A DNA stretch of 49,058 bases, taken from Comamonadaceae bacterium (GTDB lineage Bacteria; Pseudomonadota; Gammaproteobacteria; Burkholderiales; Burkholderiaceae_C). The position numbers and the translations under genes were made by a program. The notes beneath the pieces are model-generated. The model had not been told where the DNA came from and did no database searches. It saw nothing but the letters and a program-made list of their open reading frames with translations. The stretch's first letter is position 1, and every line of letters begins with the position of its first letter. Of this stretch, positions 35,091-48,400 are shown in pieces. The stretch covers positions 1-49,058 of the forward strand of contig CANFOQ010000020.1 of assembly GCA_947448745.1 (NCBI GenBank). Direction: 5' to 3'.

Positions 35091-35873
35091 ATGAAAAACC
35101 TTCTTTTTTCCGTTCGCTTTATCTGTTTGCTCCTAGCATTGAGTAGCTTGCGCATGGCCTATGCCAATGACCCTGCTCCAGCAAAAGAAGCCCCAGCTGC
35201 GCCGGAGAAAAAAGCTGATGATCATGGCAAAAAAGACGAAAAAGCTGCCCCTGCCAAAGATGATCACGGAAAAAAACCGGATGATCATGGCAAAAAGGAC
35301 GACCACGGTGCACCTGCCAAAGATGCCCACGGTGCGCCCCCAGCCGCTGAGCGGCCCAAGCGCACCTTTGAAGGCCAAGAGCCGCTGTTTTATTTCGATT
35401 CCAAACGCCGCCCCTATATCGAACCCTTCCACAAAACAGATGAAGAGGAATTCTTCATTTGCCGGGGCGTGATTGGAGAATGGTATCGGCAGTTGTTGGC
35501 GCAAGAAGCCAATATGTTGGCCGAGAAAGATGGCATGGACAAAGTCTCTGGCTCCACCTGTGCTGTTCGCTTGGTGGCAACCCATCATGGCAAAAAATTA
35601 CCCATCGTTTCGATTGAGCTCTACACCAGCTCAAACGTGATGCGCTCATGCATCTTGGGTGAAAGTTGTCCGCAATCTCGTTCGGCCATCATGTATGTGC
35701 TTAACAAAACGCTCTACCGCAGCTGGTTTGTCACCGATCGAGAGAAAAAAACTCGCCGCTTCTATTGCTTGGACAACAAGAGCAACATCCTGGCCAAGGA
35801 AGAATGCTGGTACCACTTCTTTGACAAAGCCGCCAAGGAGAAGCCCAGCGGCGACGGTGGTCACGGTCATTGA
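35091..35873 (+). CDS. Six-cysteine domain secreted protein, unknown family (copy 2)
   Basis: Paralogue of the preceding gene. The ATG at 35091 gives signal peptide MKNLLFSVRFICLLLALSSL with cleavage after AYA (residue 25), so it is secreted but not lipidated. Residues 30-90 are a low-complexity Asp/His/Lys/Pro/Ala segment with repeated DHGKK and DHGAP units, which may bind metal. The C-terminal domain has Cys at 124, 157, 187, 193, 226 and 239. This spacing equals that of copy 1 apart from one residue. Shared landmarks are FFICRGVIGEWY, SIELYTSSN, ESCPQSR, VLNKTLYRSWFVTD and FYCLD. The C-terminal end is GDGGHGH. It is 62 bases after copy 1. Confidence 0.85.
   Translation: MKNLLFSVRFICLLLALSSLRMAYANDPAPAKEAPAAPEKKADDHGKKDEKAAPAKDDHGKKPDDHGKKDDHGAPAKDAHGAPPAAERPKRTFEGQEPLFYFDSKRRPYIEPFHKTDEEEFFICRGVIGEWYRQLLAQEANMLAEKDGMDKVSGSTCAVRLVATHHGKKLPIVSIELYTSSNVMRSCILGESCPQSRSAIMYVLNKTLYRSWFVTDREKKTRRFYCLDNKSNILAKEECWYHFFDKAAKEKPSGDGGHGH
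35223..35322 (+). repeat. Tandem DHGKK/DHGAP-coding repeat
   Basis: Within copy 2 of the six-cysteine gene, short imperfect repeats of the form gatgatcatggcaaaaaa encode DHGKK (residues 44-48, 58-62, 65-69), then DHGAP and AHGAP. Repetition is visible both in codons and protein, suggesting recent local duplication. Confidence 0.7.
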
Positions 35874-35883
35874 ACTCATGAAT

Positions 35884-35960
35884 TGGCCTGCCCGGAGGGG
35901 ATCGAACCCCCGACCCACAGCTTAGAAGGCTGTTGCTCTATCCAACTGAGCTACGGGCAG
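35884..35960 (-). tRNA. tRNA-Arg(TCT)
   Basis: The minus strand folds into a 77-nt cloverleaf: acceptor CTGCCCG/CGGGCAG, D arm GCTC...GAGC, anticodon loop CTTCTAA giving anticodon TCT, T arm GGGGG-TTCGATC-CCCTC, discriminator G and encoded CCA (plus-strand tgg at 35884-35886). It is separated by a terminator hairpin from tRNA-Pro upstream on the same strand. Confidence 0.96.
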
Positions 35961-35969
35961 ATAAATGAA

Positions 35970-35994
35970 AAAAGGCCCCGTCAAGGGGCCTTTT
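35970..35994. terminator. Hairpin terminator between tRNA-Arg and tRNA-Pro
   Basis: aaaaggcccc (35970-35979), loop gtcaa, ggggcctttt (35985-35994): a 10-bp perfect stem with A and T runs on either side. On the minus strand it would end the tRNA-Pro transcript before tRNA-Arg, so the two tRNAs need not be cotranscribed. Confidence 0.85.
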
Positions 35995-36002
35995 CTGCTT
36001 GT

Positions 36003-36079
<77 letters not shown>

Positions 36080-36125
36080 AATGATGGGATTCTACCCGCA
36101 CAAACCCGTAGGCCTTCGGTTTTCG

Positions 36126-36171
36126 TGCAAATATGCACTTTCTTGCATCTATGAGTAGGCAATAATCTGCA
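36126..36171. promoter_or_regulatory. TGCA repeat cluster, candidate BoxR/BzdR-type operator
   Basis: TGCA occurs at 36126-36129, 36134-36137, 36144-36147 and 36168-36171 in the 123-base spacer before the benzoate-CoA ligase operon. The central pair is TGCA-N6-TGCA (36134-36147), the repeat pattern described for BoxR-type repressors that respond to benzoyl-CoA; TGCA repeats are likewise known for the related BzdR. A -35/-10 pair is not clear. The regulator gene is not in this window. The assignment rests on sequence form plus the gene it precedes. Confidence 0.6.
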
Positions 36172-36202
36172 CCCATCGCGCACCACCCTGCTGCTATTCA
36201 CC

Positions 36203-37780
36203 ATGCATCTCAGTCAATCAGACCACAGCGTCAGCCCACCGAATGTGACCATTCCCAGGGTTTACAACGCCGCCGCCGATCTGTTGGGTCGTCACTCTTC
36301 ACGCCAAAACAAAGCGGCCTACATTGATGCGTTGACCGGTGAGACTTTGAGCTACGCGCAACTTTCAGACCAAGCACATCGCTTTGCCCAAGGTCTGCAA
36401 GACCAAGGCTTTGTGCAAGAGCAACGGGTGTTGCTGTGCATGCATGACTCCCTTCAATGGCCCGTGGCCTTTTTGGGTTGCATCTTGGCCGGCGTCGTGC
36501 CCATCGCCGTCAACACCTTGCTGACGGCGCAGGATTACCACTACATGCTGCGCGACTCGCGCGCCCAGGGCTTGATCGTCTCCAAGGCCCTGTGGCCCGT
36601 GTTTGAATCCCTCCTGCCTGAATTGATGGGTTTGAAACAAATCATCATTGACGGTGGTGACAGCGACACACCGGGGATCAGCTTTGCAGACATGATCAGC
36701 CAATCCAGTGCTTTGCCTGGCCCGGCGCACACCCTCGCGGATGATGTTTGTTTTTGGTTGTATTCCAGCGGCTCGACGGGCTCGCCCAAAGGCACCTTGC
36801 ATTTGCACAGCCATGTGGTGCAAACCGCCGAGTTGTATGGCCGCGCCGTGTTGGGCTTGCAAGAAAACGATGTGGTGTTTTCTGCCGCCAAACTGTTCTT
36901 CGCTTACGGCTTGGGCAATGCCCTGAGCTTTCCCTTGGCCGTTGGTGCCAGCACAGTGTTGCTGAGCGCCCGGCCCACGCCCACCGACGTGTTTGGTGTC
37001 CTTGAGAAACACCAACCCAGCGTTTTTTATGGCGTCCCGACACTGTTTGCCAGTTTGTTGGCCGATGCGGCTCGCCCAACATCCAAAGCATTGAGCCTGC
37101 GTGTTTGCACCAGCGCTGGTGAAGCTTTGCCAGCCGAGATCGGCAAGAAATGGCAGCAAGCCTATGGCGTGGACATCCTGGATGGCATTGGCTCGACTGA
37201 AATGCTGCACATCTTTTTGTCCAACCGCCCTGGTCGGGTGCGCTACGGCACCACCGGTGAGGTTGTGCCAGGCTACACGCTTCGTTTGGTGAATGATGAC
37301 GGCCAAGAATGCGCCGAGGGCGAGTTGGGCGAATTGCAAATCAGTGGGCCCTCGTCAGCCATCATGTATTGGAACAACCGCGAGAAAACCAAGCACACTT
37401 TTGCGGGTGAATGGACCCGCAGTGGTGACAAGTACAGCCGGGATGAGGATGGTTACTACACCTACGGTGGTCGCTCTGACGACATGCTGAAAGTTGGTGG
37501 CATCTATGTCTCGCCCTTTGAAGTTGAAGCCTCGCTCATGACCCACCCCAGCGTGTTGGAAGCTGCAGTGATTGGCGTGCCCGATGACGAAGGCCTGGTC
37601 AAACCCAAAGCCTATGTGGTGACCAAGCCGGGTATGAATTTGGATGAAGCCACGCTGAAAGCCCACGTCAAATCGCAACTGGCCCCCTACAAATACCCAC
37701 GCTGGGTGGAATTTGTTCCTGAACTGCCCAAAACCGCCACCGGCAAAATTCAGCGGTTTAAACTGCGCGCTGCACAATAA
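36203..37780 (+). CDS. Benzoate-CoA ligase family protein (aromatic acid-CoA ligase)
   Basis: AMP-forming ligase that activates benzoate or hydroxybenzoate to its CoA thioester. The 525-residue ANL enzyme has the adenylation motif SSGSTGSPKG (about residue 190-200), YGVPTLFASLL, GIGSTEMLHIF, the hinge YYTYGGRSDDMLKVGGIYVS and the catalytic lysine in PKTATGKIQRFKLR. N-terminal IPRVYNAAADLLGRHSSRQNKAAY matches the benzoate-CoA ligase subfamily (FNAA.D.L). First gene of a plus-strand run with a transporter and pobA, behind a TGCA operator-like cluster. Whether its acid is benzoate, 4-hydroxybenzoate or another ring acid is not visible. Confidence 0.88.
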   Translation: MHLSQSDHSVSPPNVTIPRVYNAAADLLGRHSSRQNKAAYIDALTGETLSYAQLSDQAHRFAQGLQDQGFVQEQRVLLCMHDSLQWPVAFLGCILAGVVPIAVNTLLTAQDYHYMLRDSRAQGLIVSKALWPVFESLLPELMGLKQIIIDGGDSDTPGISFADMISQSSALPGPAHTLADDVCFWLYSSGSTGSPKGTLHLHSHVVQTAELYGRAVLGLQENDVVFSAAKLFFAYGLGNALSFPLAVGASTVLLSARPTPTDVFGVLEKHQPSVFYGVPTLFASLLADAARPTSKALSLRVCTSAGEALPAEIGKKWQQAYGVDILDGIGSTEMLHIFLSNRPGRVRYGTTGEVVPGYTLRLVNDDGQECAEGELGELQISGPSSAIMYWNNREKTKHTFAGEWTRSGDKYSRDEDGYYTYGGRSDDMLKVGGIYVSPFEVEASLMTHPSVLEAAVIGVPDDEGLVKPKAYVVTKPGMNLDEATLKAHVKSQLAPYKYPRWVEFVPELPKTATGKIQRFKLRAAQ

Positions 37781-37810
37781 AAATAACCTGCTTCTTTTTT
37801 GGAGAACCAC

Positions 37811-38995
37811 ATGACCACTCGCCGCCTTGTTCTCACCCGTTCCGCTGCTCTTTTGGGTGCTGCCTCCTCTGGTTTGCTCATTCCCGCTCACGCGCAGAGC
37901 AACAAAATCCGCATCGGTTTGATGTTGCCCTACACCGGCACCTTTGCCCAACTGGGTCAAGCTTGCGACAACGGTTTTCGCATGGCGCTGGAAGAAAAAG
38001 GCAACAAACTCGGTGGTCGCGAGATCGAGTTCTTCAAGGTGGACGATGAGTCCGAACCTTCCAAGGGCGTGGAAAACGCCAACAAACTCGTGCAACGTGA
38101 CAAAGTCGATGTGTTGATTGGCACAGTGCACTCCGGTGTGCAAATGGGCATCCACAAAGTCGCGCGTGAAACCGGTGTGCTCAACATCATCCCCAATGCC
38201 GGCATGCACGCCGCCACCCGCGCTTTGTGCGCTCCCAATGTATTCCGCACTTCTTTCACGAACAGCCAACCGACCTTGGCGCTCGGTAAAGCCATGATGG
38301 CCAAAGGCCACAAAAAGGCTGTTTGGATCACTTGGAAATACGCAGCGGGCGACGAAGCTGGCGAAGGCTTCAAAGAAGGTTACTTGGCTGCTGGTGGCAC
38401 CATCGTGAAAGAACTGGGCCTGCCCTTCCCGAATGTGGAATTCCAAGCCTTGCTGACAGAAATCGCATCCATCAAACCTGATGCCGTGGCTTGTTTCTTC
38501 TCTGGCGGTGGTGCTTCCAAGTTCATCCGTGACTACGCTGCGGCTGGCTTGAAGGGCAAGATCCCGCTGTATGGCTCGGGCTTCTTGACCGAAGGCTTGC
38601 TCGATGACGAACTCGCACCATCAGCGCAAGGCATCATGACCACCCTGCACTACAGCACCTCACTGGCCACCAAGCGCAACGATGCTTTCCGCTTGGCCTA
38701 CGCCAAAACCTTCAAGATGCAACCCGATGTGTATGCCGTTCAAGGCTATGACGCAGGCCAGTTGTTGCTGCAAGGCGCGGCCGCCGTCAACGGCGACTTG
38801 TCCAACAAAAAGGCCTTGTATGCCGCCATGGAAGCCGCGGTCATTGACAGCCCTCGTGGCAAATGGACCATGAGCAAAGCGCACAACCCGGTGCAAGACA
38901 TCTACCTGCGTGAAGTCAAAGGCAAAGAGAACGTGGTCTTGAGCGTGGCCGCCAAGGCCTTGTCAGACTCAGGTGCTGGTTGCAAGCTGGGTTGA
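37811..38995 (+). CDS. ABC transporter substrate-binding protein (Leu/Ile/Val-type, aromatic acid)
   Basis: Periplasmic type I binding protein of a branched-chain-amino-acid-type ABC importer. ATG at 37811 has GGAG seven bases upstream. The N terminus TTRRLVLTRSAALLGAASSG carries an RR pair and a hydrophobic stretch ending AHAQS, so export by Sec or Tat is possible. The mature 365-residue protein has IRIGLMLPYTGTFAQLGQACDNGFRMAL, VDVLIGTVHSGVQMGI and PDVYAVQGYDAGQLLLQG. Context between an aromatic-acid CoA ligase and permeases suggests it binds benzoate-like acids. Confidence 0.92.
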   Translation: MTTRRLVLTRSAALLGAASSGLLIPAHAQSNKIRIGLMLPYTGTFAQLGQACDNGFRMALEEKGNKLGGREIEFFKVDDESEPSKGVENANKLVQRDKVDVLIGTVHSGVQMGIHKVARETGVLNIIPNAGMHAATRALCAPNVFRTSFTNSQPTLALGKAMMAKGHKKAVWITWKYAAGDEAGEGFKEGYLAAGGTIVKELGLPFPNVEFQALLTEIASIKPDAVACFFSGGGASKFIRDYAAAGLKGKIPLYGSGFLTEGLLDDELAPSAQGIMTTLHYSTSLATKRNDAFRLAYAKTFKMQPDVYAVQGYDAGQLLLQGAAAVNGDLSNKKALYAAMEAAVIDSPRGKWTMSKAHNPVQDIYLREVKGKENVVLSVAAKALSDSGAGCKLG

Positions 38996-39858
38996 TGGAT
39001 CTCGCTAATTTTCTAATTCAGCTGCTCAACAGCGTTCAATACGGCCTGCTGCTTTTTTTACTGGCAGCGGGATTGACGCTGATCTTCGGCATCATGGGCG
39101 TGGTGAATTTGGCCCACGGCAGCTTCTACATGCTGGGCGCTTATTTGGCCTATGCCCTCACTGCAGCATGGGGCAACTTGGCGCTGGCCGTGGTGGTGGG
39201 CACCTTCATCAGCATTGGCATTGGTTGGTTGCTTGAAAAAATACTCTTCAAGCATTTCTATCATCGCAGCCACCTCGACCAGGTGTTGCTCACCTTTGGC
39301 CTCATCTACATCTTTGAAGAATTGCGTTCCATGTTGTGGGGCGACGATGTGCACAGCGTGGCCATTCCCGAGGTGCTGGATTGGTCGATCAACCTCACGG
39401 AAACACTGTCTTACCCTGCCTACAGGTTGTTCATGCTGGCCATTTGCTCGGGCCTGGCACTGGGCCTGTGGTTGCTGATCAGCAAAACCAAAATTGGCAT
39501 GAAGATCCGCGCTGGTGCCTTCAACAGTGACATGGCGCAAGCCTTGGGTGTCAACATTGTGCGACTGCACGCCTTGGTGTTCGCCATGGGCGTCGCCTTG
39601 GCCGCCTTGGGTGGCATGTTGATCGCGCCCTTGTCCAGTGTCTACCCGTACATGGGTTCGCAAGTGCTCATCATGTGCTTCGTGGTGGTGGTCATTGGCG
39701 GTATCGGCTCGGTGCGCGGTGCCCTGACCGCTGCTTTGCTGGTGGGGTTGGTGGACACCTTTGGCAAGGTGCTGTTGCCGCAATTTGCCAGCATGTTGGT
39801 CTATGTGTTGATGGCCCTTGTGTTGCTCTACAAACCAGAAGGCTTGTTCAAACAATGA
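38995..39858 (+). CDS. Branched-chain-type ABC permease LivH family
   Basis: Inner-membrane permease of 287 residues with about eight hydrophobic helices. LivH landmarks are LLAAGLTLIFGIMGVVNLAHGSFYMLGAYLA (in pieces), KIGMKIRAGAFNSDMAQALGVN and FVVVVIGGIGSVRGALTAALLVG. The ATG overlaps the preceding stop codon as TGATG, indicating translational coupling. Together with LivM-, LivG- and LivF-like neighbours it forms one uptake system for an aromatic acid. Confidence 0.94.
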   Translation: MDLANFLIQLLNSVQYGLLLFLLAAGLTLIFGIMGVVNLAHGSFYMLGAYLAYALTAAWGNLALAVVVGTFISIGIGWLLEKILFKHFYHRSHLDQVLLTFGLIYIFEELRSMLWGDDVHSVAIPEVLDWSINLTETLSYPAYRLFMLAICSGLALGLWLLISKTKIGMKIRAGAFNSDMAQALGVNIVRLHALVFAMGVALAALGGMLIAPLSSVYPYMGSQVLIMCFVVVVIGGIGSVRGALTAALLVGLVDTFGKVLLPQFASMLVYVLMALVLLYKPEGLFKQ

Positions 39859-40838
39859 GCGCCCCTCAAGCCCATCTTGAAACCTTGCCGCGCAGCGTGC
39901 AAGTCTTGTTGGCCTTGGGGCTGTTGGCCCTGGTGGCCTTCCCATTTGCGGGCCAAGACTTCTACACCCAGATGGTCACCCGCATGATGATCTTGGCCAT
40001 CTTCGCCATGAGCCTGGATTTATTGCAAGGCATCACCGGCTTGGTATCGCTCGGTCATGCGGCCTACTTTGGTTTGGCTGGTTATGTATTGGCTTTCATG
40101 TCACCTGCAGATGCAGGTGCCAATATCCTCACCAGCCTGCCCCTGGCCATCTTGGCTTCGGCCTTGGTGGCCTTGGTGATTGGTTTTTTTGTGGTGCGCA
40201 CACAAGGCATTTACTTCATCATGGTCACCATGGCGTTTGCCCAAATGCTTTACTACCTGTTCTTTGACAACAAAGGCTTGGGTGGATCGGACGGCGTCTA
40301 CATCAATGTGCGCCCTGCTGCTTTCGGCTTAGACCTGGAAAACAAGCTGGTGCTGTACTACTTCACCTTGGTCTGCATGCTCTTGGTTTACAAGTTTTTG
40401 CGCCGTTTGTTGTGGAGCCCGTTTGGTCGCACCTTGAATGGCATTCGTTTGAATGAGCACCGCACGCAAGCGCTGGGCTATGCCAGCTTCAGCTACAAAC
40501 TCACCGCTTTCACTTTGGCTGGTGCGCTGGCTGGCTTGGCTGGCTATTTGTGGGGCGCACAGTCTGGCTATGTGAATCCCGAGCTGATGGGTTTTCACAT
40601 GAGCGCCCACGCCATCATGATGGTCATCTTGGGCGGCATGGGCAATGTAGCGGGTGCGCTCTTGGGGGCATTTGGTTTCGAATTGTTCATGCATGTCTTC
40701 AAAGATTTGCCCACAGTAGCTGGGTTTGACTTGGGCAAGCACTGGCAGCTGTGGATGGGCTCACTCATTGTGTTGGTGGTCGTGATTGCCCCGCAAGGCC
40801 TGATGGGTTTGCTGCGTTCAAGGAAACAAGATGACTGA
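39855..40838 (+). CDS. Branched-chain-type ABC permease LivM family
   Basis: Second permease subunit, 327 residues and about ten hydrophobic segments, starting at ATG 39855, which overlaps the LivH-like stop by four bases (ATGA). The LivM motif SLGHAAYFGLAGYVLAF, the conserved GFFVVRTQGIYFIMVTMAFAQM, NEHRTQALGYASFSYKL and MIHLGGMGN-type MVILGGMGNVAGALLGAF segments are visible. Its end overlaps the LivG start by eight bases. Confidence 0.94.
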   Translation: MSAPQAHLETLPRSVQVLLALGLLALVAFPFAGQDFYTQMVTRMMILAIFAMSLDLLQGITGLVSLGHAAYFGLAGYVLAFMSPADAGANILTSLPLAILASALVALVIGFFVVRTQGIYFIMVTMAFAQMLYYLFFDNKGLGGSDGVYINVRPAAFGLDLENKLVLYYFTLVCMLLVYKFLRRLLWSPFGRTLNGIRLNEHRTQALGYASFSYKLTAFTLAGALAGLAGYLWGAQSGYVNPELMGFHMSAHAIMMVILGGMGNVAGALLGAFGFELFMHVFKDLPTVAGFDLGKHWQLWMGSLIVLVVVIAPQGLMGLLRSRKQDD

Positions 40839-41591
40839 TGCCTTGTTGCAAGCCAAGGGACTGAGCAAACGCTTTGGCGGTTTGCTGGCCGTGAACGATG
40901 TGTCGCTGTCACTGTACATAGACCAGTTGCATGCGGTCATTGGTCCCAATGGTGCTGGCAAAACCACGCTCACCCATTTGCTCAGCGGCGATGTGAAAGC
41001 CACCAGTGGCGAGTTGTGGCTCAAAGGCCAAGCCGTCACCGGTTGGCCGCACCATCGTTTGTCTTTGCAAGGTCTGGGCCGCAGCTATCAAAAAACGAAT
41101 GTGTTTTTGCCCCTCAGTGTTTGGGAAAACCTCATGCTGGCTGCGCAAGCACGTGATGCGCACGCCCCCTTCAATCCGCTGGCCTGGTTCACACGCGCAG
41201 ACCACAATCCCCGTGTGGTGGCTCGCGCAGAACGCGCCTTGGATTTGGCCGGCTTGACTTCTGTGCGCGATAAAACCGCAGCCATTCTGAGCCACGGTAT
41301 TCAACGTCAATTGGAAATCGCCATGGTCTTGGCCACCGAACCCGATGTGCTGCTGCTGGATGAACCGCTTGCAGGCATGGGTGCGGCGGAAGCCGAAACC
41401 ATGGTTGAGCTCTTGCATGCCTTGAAACAAGACCATGCCATGCTGCTGGTGGAACACGACATGGACGCTGTGTTTGCTTTGGCCGATGTGCTGACCGTGA
41501 TGGTGAATGGCACCGTGATTGCCACAGGCACACCAGAAACCATCCGTGGTGACGCCAAGGTGCAAGCCGCTTATTTGGGTGAGGCCACAGC

Positions 41592-41595
<4 letters not shown>
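40831..41595 (+). CDS. ABC transporter ATP-binding protein LivG family
   Basis: ATPase subunit, 254 residues, with Walker A GPNGAGKTT, Q-loop GRSYQKTNVFLPLSVWENL, degenerate signature LSHGIQRQLEIAMVL (usual LSGG replaced by LSHG, as is common in LivG), Walker B DVLLLDEPLAGM and switch LVEHDMD. The C-terminal extension IATGTPETIRGDAKVQAAYLG is characteristic. It starts eight bases inside the LivM-like gene and its stop overlaps the next gene by four bases. Confidence 0.95.
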
Positions 41596-45288
<3,693 letters not shown>

Positions 45289-45416
45289 AACTCACGCCCT
45301 AGTCCAATACTTGAATTATCTTTGGCGACTTTAACGATCAGACACCCAAAGCAAGGAAGACCAGGCTGAAAAAGCGAACCAAATTGCCGCCAATAACATG
45401 AAGGTGAACTTTTAAA

Positions 45417-48400
45417 TTATGGTTTTGTGTCTGATTCTTTGATCACCATGGTGGTTTCTTGCCCAACCTCACCCACTTTGAGCTGCAGCGGGAAGGCCCC
45501 TGCCGGAATATCTTTGGCCGTGAAGGTTTTCGTGTCTGGTTCATAACGCAACCAATCAGGCAAAGGTTTGCCGTCCAGTTGTGAAATCTTCAAGCTGGTG
45601 TCTGCAGCTTGATTGGCCAACATTTTTGGATCAATCTCAAAGCTGAAACTGCGGCCAGGTGCAGCTGTTTCAGAGGACAAGGCCACGGTGATCAAGCCGT
45701 TGCCGTTGCTTGCCGAGGGTTGATCAACCTTCACAGAAACCGCTGGCCCCGAGCGGGGTGTGGCCGCCATGGGTTGCAGCATGCTTGTTTTGCCACCACC
45801 GATTTGCACAACCGCTGAGGGTGTGGGCATGCTGGTTTCGGCTCGCACCATCAAAGTACCTGCATTCACTGCATTCATCAAGACCGGGTGGTTGATCAAG
45901 ATGATGCCGCCCTTGAACAAGATGGCACCGCGCCATTGGTTGTAGGGGTTGAACAAATCAATTTTGGCGCTGCCTGCATCGAAATCGGTGTCGCCAAAGA
46001 AGTTGAGCTTGCCTGTTTGAGTGATTTCAAAACCACCACTGTTGGCCTTGAGTTTGCCGTTGAATGCACCAGTGCCCAAATCAAGCTTGCCTTGGCTTTG
46101 CAACAAACTGTCACCAGTCACATCCACCGTCCCCAAGTTCAAGCTGTCTGCGCTGGTCAGGCTCAGTTGGCCTGATGTTTTCACATCCACCTTGTCGCCA
46201 AACAGATTGTCGGTATCGGTCAAGACAATGTTGCCTGCGGGGGTGTTCAGCTTGCTGGTGCCGCTCACTTTCAGTGCGCCTGTTTGCGTCAGGTCACCTT
46301 GCGCGACATTGGCCGTGAACTGGCCTGTCAAGGTCGATTCACCCAATTGCAAACCAGTGGCTGATTGGACTGTGGCGTTGATAGCGTTCAACGAAAGCGA
46401 TTGCGCAAACTGATTGGCTTGGTCCAAGATCACATCCCCTTGCAACGCACTGATTTGACTGACGCCTGCCACGGTCAATGGCCCCGACTGGGTGACACTG
46501 CCGGTAACCGCCGTCAAGGCCAAAGAGCCCGACACATTGCTGGCGGTCAAGTTCAAACCACCGGTCGCTGTCAACACCACATCCTTGGCATCAAGCGTCA
46601 CGGCACCTGCAAACCGGTTGGGTACATTTGGCAAAACGATGTTGCCCGTCCCTGCACTCAAACGGCTTGTACCTGCTACAGCCAAGGTCGCGCCAGGTGA
46701 AGTGCTTTGTACGATGTTGCCCCCTTGGGTTTGAACATCCAAGTTGCCGCCGACACGTGCTTTGCCCAAGTCAACCACGCCACCTTGGGTGGCTGCCGAC
46801 AAACTTCCATCGACGTTGGCATCGCCAAAACTCACATTCCCAGCGGTGCTGCGCATGTTCAAGTTACCCGTGATATTGGCGCCACCCAGATTCATGTCGC
46901 CAAAGCTCTCCAAGGTCAAGTCGCCACCCACAATGAAGGCCGTTCCCAAATCGATCGATCCATTGGGCGCCCGCAAACTCATGGGCCCGGTGTTTTGAAC
47001 ACTGCCCAAGCGCAAGTTGGTGCTGGTTGCCACTGCTGTGGTGTGACCTTGAACGGACAAATCACCACCAAACACATTGTTCGAATTGTCCAAGAAGACA
47101 TTCCCAGCGCCTGCGGCCACCGAGGTCGTGCCACTCACGGTCAACTGACCCGCACGCACTTCTCCACCGATGGTTTGCACATCCAAGAAGCCGCTCAATA
47201 CGGTCGCACCCAAAGTCACTGCCGATCCGTGGCTGTTGACCTGCAAGTTGCCCGAAGCTGTGATGCTGTCAGTGACGAGCGCCCCCAGGGTGTTCAAGCT
47301 CACGTTGCCGCCACTTTGCAAGTTGGCCAAGCGCAAGGCAGATGCACTGGACACCGAGATGTCATTCCACGACCCAAGGTTGGCTTCATCAATCTTCAAA
47401 ACTCCTGTGAACACGTTGCCTGCGTTGCTCAAGTTCGCCACTTGAGACCGGCCGCTGTCTGCGGTGAAGGTGGTGGTGCCACCGATCTTTATCGTGGCGT
47501 TGGGTTTTTGGGTGATGGCGGTTTTCGCGCTGTTGTCCGCTGCGTTGCGGCTGATGATGGTGGTGGCGTGGAAGTCACCGCCGATGTCCACCTCCCCCAA
47601 GACCAATGCATTGAAAATGTTCAGATCAAGATCATGGTTAGCCCCAGCATCTGAGATGCGCAGGAAGTTCACGGTGTTTTGAGACGACGTGAATGAAACG
47701 TCCCGGCCAAGGGTCACCAGACCGCTGTAGGTTTGAAGCCCGGTGGTTGACACGGAAGCGCCATTCACAAGCAAATCACCCGTCACATCAATGCTGCTCA
47801 AGGCTACGTTTGCACCAACCGCGCCACCAAAGAGGGTGTCGCTCGAGGTACGGATGGCCAAGTTGTAAGCACCATTCAAGGTGTTGGCAAAGCGGATGTT
47901 GCCAGCAGATGTACTGGTGAGTATGGTGTCGGCACCCAAAGTGACGGCTTCACCATAGGTTTGTGCACCTGTGGTTGTGATGCTATCTCCTTGGATCGTC
48001 ACGGTGCCGCCAGCATTGGTACTCAAGCTGACCAATGCTGCGCTGTTACCCACGGCACCACCAAAGTTGGTTGCACCTGCTGTGTTCACATCCAAGGTGT
48101 ATGCACCATTCAGTGTGTCTGCAATGCTGATGTTGCCGCCACCAGTGCTGCTGAGCGTGGTGTTGGCACCCAAGCTGGCTGCATCACCATAGTTCTGTGC
48201 ACCGGTGGTCGTGATCAAACCGCCCTGAAGAAGCAAACTGCCTGGTGCATCGGTTGTGATGCTGGCAACACTCAACGCTTGAACAATGCTCGTGAGACCA
48301 GCGCTGTTGAGGATCAAATCATGCGCCCCGGAAACAGCTCCGTCCAAAATCAGTGCAGCATTTCCGGTTGTCAAGGTCAAACGATTATTCAGCACCAGCT

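Noticed and set aside
35220-35340. CRISPR-like array
   Set aside because: The short repeats are coding (DHGKK units) with no spacer of constant length and are in frame with the gene.
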